This document shows positions 59,659 to 64,000 of a stretch of DNA of 64,000 nt, piece after piece. The notes beneath the pieces were generated by a model. It was not told the origin of the DNA and did no database searches. It saw nothing but the letters and a program-made list of their open reading frames with translations. The translations under genes and the position numbers were made by a program. Where the stretch lies: positions 4,526,001 to 4,590,000 of the forward strand of contig OZ241897.1 in NCBI GenBank assembly GCA_965203535.1. Direction: 5' to 3'. Source of the DNA: JAJDTT01 sp022827025 (GTDB taxonomy: Bacteria; Acidobacteriota; UBA6911; RPQK01; JAJDTT01). Each line of letters starts with the position of its first letter. Position 1 is the first letter of the stretch.

Positions 59659-60567
59659 CTACTTTGCTCCTTCGGCCAGCACGGCGACTCCGGGGTGCGG
59701 TTGCCCAGCGGCGACCATCAGAAGGGCGGCCACTTCGGGTGTAACATCGCGGTAGACAAATCGACCGTTGATAACCTGCGCAGGACGGTACGCACAAAGA
59801 CATGCAGCCCTAGCGTATAGCTCCGGTAGCGGAGCGAACAACGGGGTACTCAACTCCATAGCGTCCGACAGATAGTCAATTAGCCGAATCCCCTTCAACA
59901 TGGCGGAGGCATAGAAGGACTCCCGTTTTGGCATCTTCAACAGCTTCCCACTCTTTCTGCGAATATAGTATTTCGATGGACCATGGCTGGGGGTAAACTC
60001 ACACGCCGCATTCGGCAAGAGTCCGTCAACCCACGTGATTTTGTTCAGGTCGAAGGACCGGGCCTTCCAGTTCATCGGGGCTGCTTCCTGAGTCGCGGCC
60101 TCCAAAAGGCATGGGATGGGAGGAATTTCTTCCGCAATCCGTCTTCCGTGATCAGGCTTATAAGTCACTCCAATATGGCCGGAGATTGCGGCAATCACCC
60201 GCCTCCCACCAACGACACGGAAGGATGTCGGACAGTTCTTGCGAGCTTCCTCTTCGATCCGACCTCCATGCTTCTCAGTCGCCTTCCTCAGCGCCTCGAC
60301 AAGAGCAGGTATGCGGCTTCCACAAAGGGCGGCAGCATCGCCCTGGCCGGCAAGACCTCCGAGTACGGGAGGCAGCATCCTCCACCTCTGGGTACCATCC
60401 ACAAAAAAATCTGTGAAGCCGAGGTTCGATAAATAAACTCTAAGTGTGCGGGACAGCTCCAGCGGGTCGCGATCTCCACCTGCAATTTCTTCAGCCGCCC
60501 TTCGAAAGCTCACCCACGATCCCTCTCCCAAGTGGGTCATCCATGTCAGTAGCAGGTCGCAGTTCAT
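59659..60567 (-). CDS. 302-residue protein at the druG position
   Basis: No catalytic motif is evident. The N-terminal part (LLTWMTHLGEGSWVSFRRAA, RTLRVYLSNLGFTDFFVDGT, RWRMLPPVLGGLAG) reads as a winged-helix-like module, and the rest is mixed alpha/beta (FRVVGGRRVIAAISGHIGVT, LPELYARAACLCAYRPAQVI). In type II Druantia the small gene between the large unknown and druE is druG, and this protein has the expected place and size. The ATG overlaps the previous stop by four bases (ATGA), and druE starts four bases after its own stop, so the three are translationally coupled. The role is unknown. Confidence 0.7.
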   Translation of the reverse strand: MNCDLLLTWMTHLGEGSWVSFRRAAEEIAGGDRDPLELSRTLRVYLSNLGFTDFFVDGTQRWRMLPPVLGGLAGQGDAAALCGSRIPALVEALRKATEKHGGRIEEEARKNCPTSFRVVGGRRVIAAISGHIGVTYKPDHGRRIAEEIPPIPCLLEAATQEAAPMNWKARSFDLNKITWVDGLLPNAACEFTPSHGPSKYYIRRKSGKLLKMPKRESFYASAMLKGIRLIDYLSDAMELSTPLFAPLPELYARAACLCAYRPAQVINGRFVYRDVTPEVAALLMVAAGQPHPGVAVLAEGAK

Positions 60568-63542
60568 CGTGGCTTTTTCAGTTGCCGTTTTATTTTCTTC
60601 GCTAATGTGGCGTAACTCTTCCAGACCTTAACGATCCCTTCGTCGGGAACAGCACCGTTCAGCCCAACGAAGCGCGGACGGCGGATGTGCGCCTCGTAAA
60701 TGACACGACTCCACTGCTCGATCAGCTTCCGGGTATTTACGGTCTGCTTCCGAAGAGTTAGCACACGTGGTTGTCTCGGACAGGAATCAACGGCGACCAC
60801 GGCGCCAGGACCTGCACCGACTTGGATGGCCCAACTGGGATGGAATGGACATGACGCAATTGTCCCCCGAAAAAACTTTACATCTGAATAGCAGACTTCA
60901 TCCGGCGAGTTTCCTACCAGGGTCCATGAGCCATGTGGCAAGGCGATCCTATTCTTACGGCTAGCGTCGAGCGATTCATGAAGTTCGGTCCGGCTCTGGA
61001 CAGAAACCTGTGGTGGTTCAATTGTAATGTTCCTTCTCACCCTTCCCGCTACGACGTGATAATCGCCGGGCTCGACGAAGACGCCTTCGGCCATCAACTC
61101 ACCGCTCGCATCAACTCCCATCGACGCGCCGTTCACCGTTATGCGGTCTTGAGGCTCCATCCCGGACACAAGGACTCGCGGCGGCGCCCCCGGGAGCCAT
61201 GACCAGTGGCGTCCAAGCCTTAGGCCACCTGAAACGATCAATTCTATTTTTGGATCGACTTCCAGCGCCTCAAGACCGGCGGGCGCTTCGACATGGACGC
61301 GCGGCGCAACATCGCGAAACAAGGACCAACCATTCGGCAGCAGTGAGTGTGATATTGGGCTCAGCAAGACTTGCGCAACTTCGCTCAGGTAGTCTTTCAC
61401 TGTTGGGACAATGTTTTCGTGGCAAAGAACGGAGCACCTGACACCACGCAAAAGGCGTCGGCCTGATAGAAAGCCGCTGTAGTTTGATGACGGTGTGAAA
61501 GGAATGGCCAAAGCCCCAGAGCGCCTCAACGTAAAGTCGATTCCTCTTATATGGGTCAGCCACTCAAAGCCGCTTTCCAAAAGTTCTCCATCCTCCGGAC
61601 GGAGTTGCGCGGGATCGTACCACCCTACATCTGATGCTTCGAACACACGCTCCCCGTACTCGAACACTTTAGGAAATCCAGGGGGCCGCCGTGGCAGGTA
61701 AAAGAACACCGGGCTCCTCTGAACCACGTCGAACTGAATATCGACGAATGCGCTTCGCCTGTGAGCTGACTCGCAGAAGCTTCCGTCCCATGCTTCCAAT
61801 TCTGCACTCGCTTGGGCAGAGACGGCGGCGGAGCGGTCGTCATAAAGAGCACTCGTACCGGTAGGCGTAAGCATGTTCCGCAACTGCTGCCACCGCTTTA
61901 TATCGGAGAGCAAGCGGTCATACCCGACCCGGGCTCCCGGCTGGTATCCCGCCCACGAAAAGAACCCTGGAAGCTTCTCGATGTCCAAGGACCGAAGCGG
62001 AACGTGAGCTAATGGCAACGCAACGAACCGCCTGAAACCGATGTCGCTTTTCGGAATCGCAAGCTGCCGCCCATGCGCTCTACGAAGCCAGTTGTGCAGA
62101 AACATCCAAAGCGACTCGAACACCCGCGGATTGAATCCGAGAGGGTGAGCTCCGTGCATTTCGCACTTGAGGAGGTCCGCCAATCGCCGGTAGTAGGCGT
62201 TTCCCGACAACTCTTTGTCGGACTGCATGCGAAATGCAGCAAGGACCGAACCTGCGAGGAAGGCCGTGCAGTCAGGGGAGCCGTCGGCACTGCATCGACG
62301 CAGTACACGAAGCCGCGCGCTGTGTCGAAGAACACGTCTCTGATAAAGGTTCGCGACCGCTGTCGTGAACTGTTGCTCTGCCTGTTCAGGTGTGAGTGGG
62401 CCCAAACCGGCCTCCTCGAATATCCTGGCCAATATGCGGGGGTTGACACACAAAAGAGCTTCCTCTGAAGACGGGCCCGCAAGCAGCAATTGTTCGACAA
62501 TAGCGTTGTTCCAGCGGGCATACTCACGGTCAACAGCGGAAACGTCTTGGACAGCCACTACATATTCATGAGCATCCTCTGGTGGTGTTGGCTGACGCCG
62601 TGGTGGAACCCTCCGGTCATCGGAGGTCGCCCACGCGTCTTCTTCTGTCGCTCTATGGAGTTCTTCTGCGGCCTGCGGCCGATCCACAAATCCTGAGTCC
62701 GATTTCCCTGCACCAACTGAAGCGGTCCTGTGTGGCTCCGACGATGCCTCTCCTCCACATCGGTTTTCGTTCGGCAGACTTGCTGGGTTTGTCGACGAAG
62801 TATCAGCACATGCGTCTTCCGCAGTCCGCTCACCAGCGTTTGGGGAGGACATGGCGGTTATTCGCTTGTGTTGAACTTCAAGCGGCGGATGAGGATCGGA
62901 GCAAGGAGCTACTTCATCTGTTTGAAGCGTGTCCTCTTGTACAGATCTTTGGTCCACATCACTGTCGCCTGCACCTGCGTCTTTCGGGGGTGCCGAATCG
63001 TGCCTGTTTTTGTCCCCATTAGCAATTCTGCCTTCTGGAACGGTACGCGGCGGCGCTTCATAACCGGTCTCCTCGTTTCTCGGCGGTTCCTCAGCCGATG
63101 GCTCATCGACTCCCATCTTCACCGGACAGCGCGTTAGATCATGTTCCGTGGCCGCGACGACCCCTTCACTGCGGTCTCCTTCGGAGCCAACTCCGCGATC
63201 AGAACCGGCGTCCGCGTTTTGCCGCCGCCGCTTCTGCGGCACCGATGCCGCTGGAGTTCCTTTTTCAACCGGTTCAGAATCCGTTTGTCCTTCTACCTCG
63301 TTCCGACCCTGAATGGCCTTTGACGACTCGTCGACGTCGGATTCCTGACGCGAATCAACCGAACCCGCCTCGGCCGGTTGATGCGTCAACCTTTCTCGGG
63401 TACCGTCCTCGCTTGACGTTAGCGCAGATTGGTGAACGCTTGATTGGTCTTTGTAGGGCGTCAGTGGTGCTGCAGACGCGAGTCCGAACCGCGACAAGAC
63501 GAACCGCAACGCCTTTAATATTTTCGTTGTGATCCGTCTCAT
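60564..63542 (-). CDS. 992-residue protein at the druF position, long disordered N-terminus
   Basis: I choose the ATG at 63542, one base after the methyltransferase stop; the longer frame to 63599 overlaps that gene. Residues 1-25 (ITTKILKALRFVLSRFGLAS) form a hydrophobic or amphipathic helix. Residues about 30-355 are low-complexity, rich in Ser, Glu, Asp, Pro and Gly, and probably disordered. Folded sequence begins near 360 (SAVDREYARWNNAIVEQLLL) and includes a helical part and beta-rich segments (GGLRLGRHWSWLPGAPPRVL, GDYHVVAGRVRRNITIEPPQ). I see no nuclease or ATPase motif. By position and coupling it corresponds to druF of type II Druantia. Confidence 0.65.
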   Translation of the reverse strand: MRRITTKILKALRFVLSRFGLASAAPLTPYKDQSSVHQSALTSSEDGTRERLTHQPAEAGSVDSRQESDVDESSKAIQGRNEVEGQTDSEPVEKGTPAASVPQKRRRQNADAGSDRGVGSEGDRSEGVVAATEHDLTRCPVKMGVDEPSAEEPPRNEETGYEAPPRTVPEGRIANGDKNRHDSAPPKDAGAGDSDVDQRSVQEDTLQTDEVAPCSDPHPPLEVQHKRITAMSSPNAGERTAEDACADTSSTNPASLPNENRCGGEASSEPHRTASVGAGKSDSGFVDRPQAAEELHRATEEDAWATSDDRRVPPRRQPTPPEDAHEYVVAVQDVSAVDREYARWNNAIVEQLLLAGPSSEEALLCVNPRILARIFEEAGLGPLTPEQAEQQFTTAVANLYQRRVLRHSARLRVLRRCSADGSPDCTAFLAGSVLAAFRMQSDKELSGNAYYRRLADLLKCEMHGAHPLGFNPRVFESLWMFLHNWLRRAHGRQLAIPKSDIGFRRFVALPLAHVPLRSLDIEKLPGFFSWAGYQPGARVGYDRLLSDIKRWQQLRNMLTPTGTSALYDDRSAAVSAQASAELEAWDGSFCESAHRRSAFVDIQFDVVQRSPVFFYLPRRPPGFPKVFEYGERVFEASDVGWYDPAQLRPEDGELLESGFEWLTHIRGIDFTLRRSGALAIPFTPSSNYSGFLSGRRLLRGVRCSVLCHENIVPTVKDYLSEVAQVLLSPISHSLLPNGWSLFRDVAPRVHVEAPAGLEALEVDPKIELIVSGGLRLGRHWSWLPGAPPRVLVSGMEPQDRITVNGASMGVDASGELMAEGVFVEPGDYHVVAGRVRRNITIEPPQVSVQSRTELHESLDASRKNRIALPHGSWTLVGNSPDEVCYSDVKFFRGTIASCPFHPSWAIQVGAGPGAVVAVDSCPRQPRVLTLRKQTVNTRKLIEQWSRVIYEAHIRRPRFVGLNGAVPDEGIVKVWKSYATLAKKIKRQLKKPR

Positions 63543-63543
63543 G

Positions 63544-64000
63544 TTAGAGTTCCAGCAGGTACTCGGCGATTGCCTTCGACACAAACGGACACACCGCATT
63601 GGCCAGTTGCTGCTGTTTGTGCATTAAACCGCCGGATTTCCCGTCCACTGTGCCAGCAAACCGGAACCAATCCGGGAACGACTGAAGTCGGCTTGCCTCA
63701 CGAAGCGATAGGCCACGATGCTGCTCCGGATGTACGAGCATACTCTTCCGATAATGGCCGATCGTAATAGATGGCTCGTCCCATTCCAAACGTCTATAGA
63801 TGTTGCTGTGGGTCCGCTCCAGTTGAGAGTAGTTTGACATCATTTCCACTATGTCCTGCCAGTTTCCCCCGGCAGGGATTCGTTTGTAACGTTCGATGAC
63901 ATAATCCGCATGGCGTGAGGTAACGTGGTCTAGAATATTTGTCTTAGGTGCGATGTTACGCATCAGCCTCAGAAAACTATTGTCTTTCCTCGCTGCAGGT
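63544..64000 (-). CDS. C5-cytosine DNA methyltransferase, 5' partial (druM position)
   Basis: The frame runs off the right edge of the window, so only the C-terminal 151 codons are seen. The last conserved motifs of C5 methyltransferases are present: target-recognition end RRLEWDEPSITIGHYRKSML, motif IX-type HRGLSLREASRLQSFPDWF and motif X-type QQLANAVCPFVSKAIAEYLL, where the common GNAVPP is ANAVCP. It would methylate cytosine in host DNA as self-marking. It is the first visible gene of the operon, and the Vsr gene downstream fits its chemistry. Confidence 0.85.
   Translation of the reverse strand, partial: PAARKDNSFLRLMRNIAPKTNILDHVTSRHADYVIERYKRIPAGGNWQDIVEMMSNYSQLERTHSNIYRRLEWDEPSITIGHYRKSMLVHPEQHRGLSLREASRLQSFPDWFRFAGTVDGKSGGLMHKQQQLANAVCPFVSKAIAEYLLEL

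Noticed and set aside
51632..64000. Interpretation of the operon as a DISARM system
   Set aside because: DISARM splits helicase (DrmA) and DUF1998 protein (DrmB) into two genes and usually adds a phospholipase D protein. Here both functions are in one 1,843-residue protein and no PLD motif was seen.

Overview
The window looks like a chromosomal segment of a high-GC, Gram-negative environmental bacterium, most likely an Acidobacteriota member, with Planctomycetota or Verrucomicrobiota as the alternative. The evidence is three families that expand together in those groups: planctomycete-type cytochrome/DUF1549/DUF1553 proteins, DUF1501 twin-arginine proteins, and a TonB receptor with a carboxypeptidase-regulatory N-terminal domain. 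Shine-Dalgarno sites are visible before several genes. No sequence search was possible, so every family call rests on motifs read by eye.

Positions 1-38,200 are mostly chromosomal. The genes are a sirtuin (cut by the window edge), a cytochrome/DUF1553 protein, a secreted ankyrin protein, a 1,932-residue subtilisin-like protein with four repeats and a propeller-like tail, an ECF sigma factor, dTDP-4-dehydrorhamnose reductase, and a ZIP-like transporter behind a tiny His-rich ORF. Then come two DUF1501 proteins, a D-cysteine desulfhydrase-like enzyme, a cytochrome/DUF1553 partner, a VapBC-like toxin-antitoxin pair, an Nramp-like transporter with an unusual repeat insert, two secreted TIM-barrel proteins, a TonB receptor with about sixteen His/Asp/Glu-rich repeats, a PH-nuclease fusion beside tRNA-Arg, an NYN-LOTUS protein, an acetyltransferase, an isopropylmalate-type dehydrogenase and a secreted propeller protein. 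The gaps between them are filled with several families of dispersed GC-rich repeats and palindromic mini-elements.

Positions 38,270-51,600 are an accessory region. A visibly AT-richer block (38.3-42.8 kb) holds a membrane-anchored restriction-like nuclease and a series of small minus-strand unknown genes. It is followed by decayed ISNCY-type elements, an orphan HigA, a 1,091-residue DEAH helicase whose overlapping upstream gene has been cut off by an IS end, and a graveyard of defence and toxin fragments: a PIN-toxin tail, a DUF262/HsdR chimera, a frameshifted XRE antitoxin and a second HsdR tail.

Positions 51,630-64,000 are one tightly packed minus-strand operon. In transcription order it encodes a C5-cytosine methyltransferase (cut by the window edge), a 992-residue protein with a long disordered N-terminus, a 302-residue unknown, an 1,843-residue DUF1998-type helicase, a RecB-like PD-(D/E)XK nuclease, a Vsr endonuclease and an HNH protein. 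The first four match the layout of a type II Druantia anti-phage system (druM-druF-druG-druE). The three nuclease genes immediately downstream are not part of that published core and are the strongest candidate for something new here.
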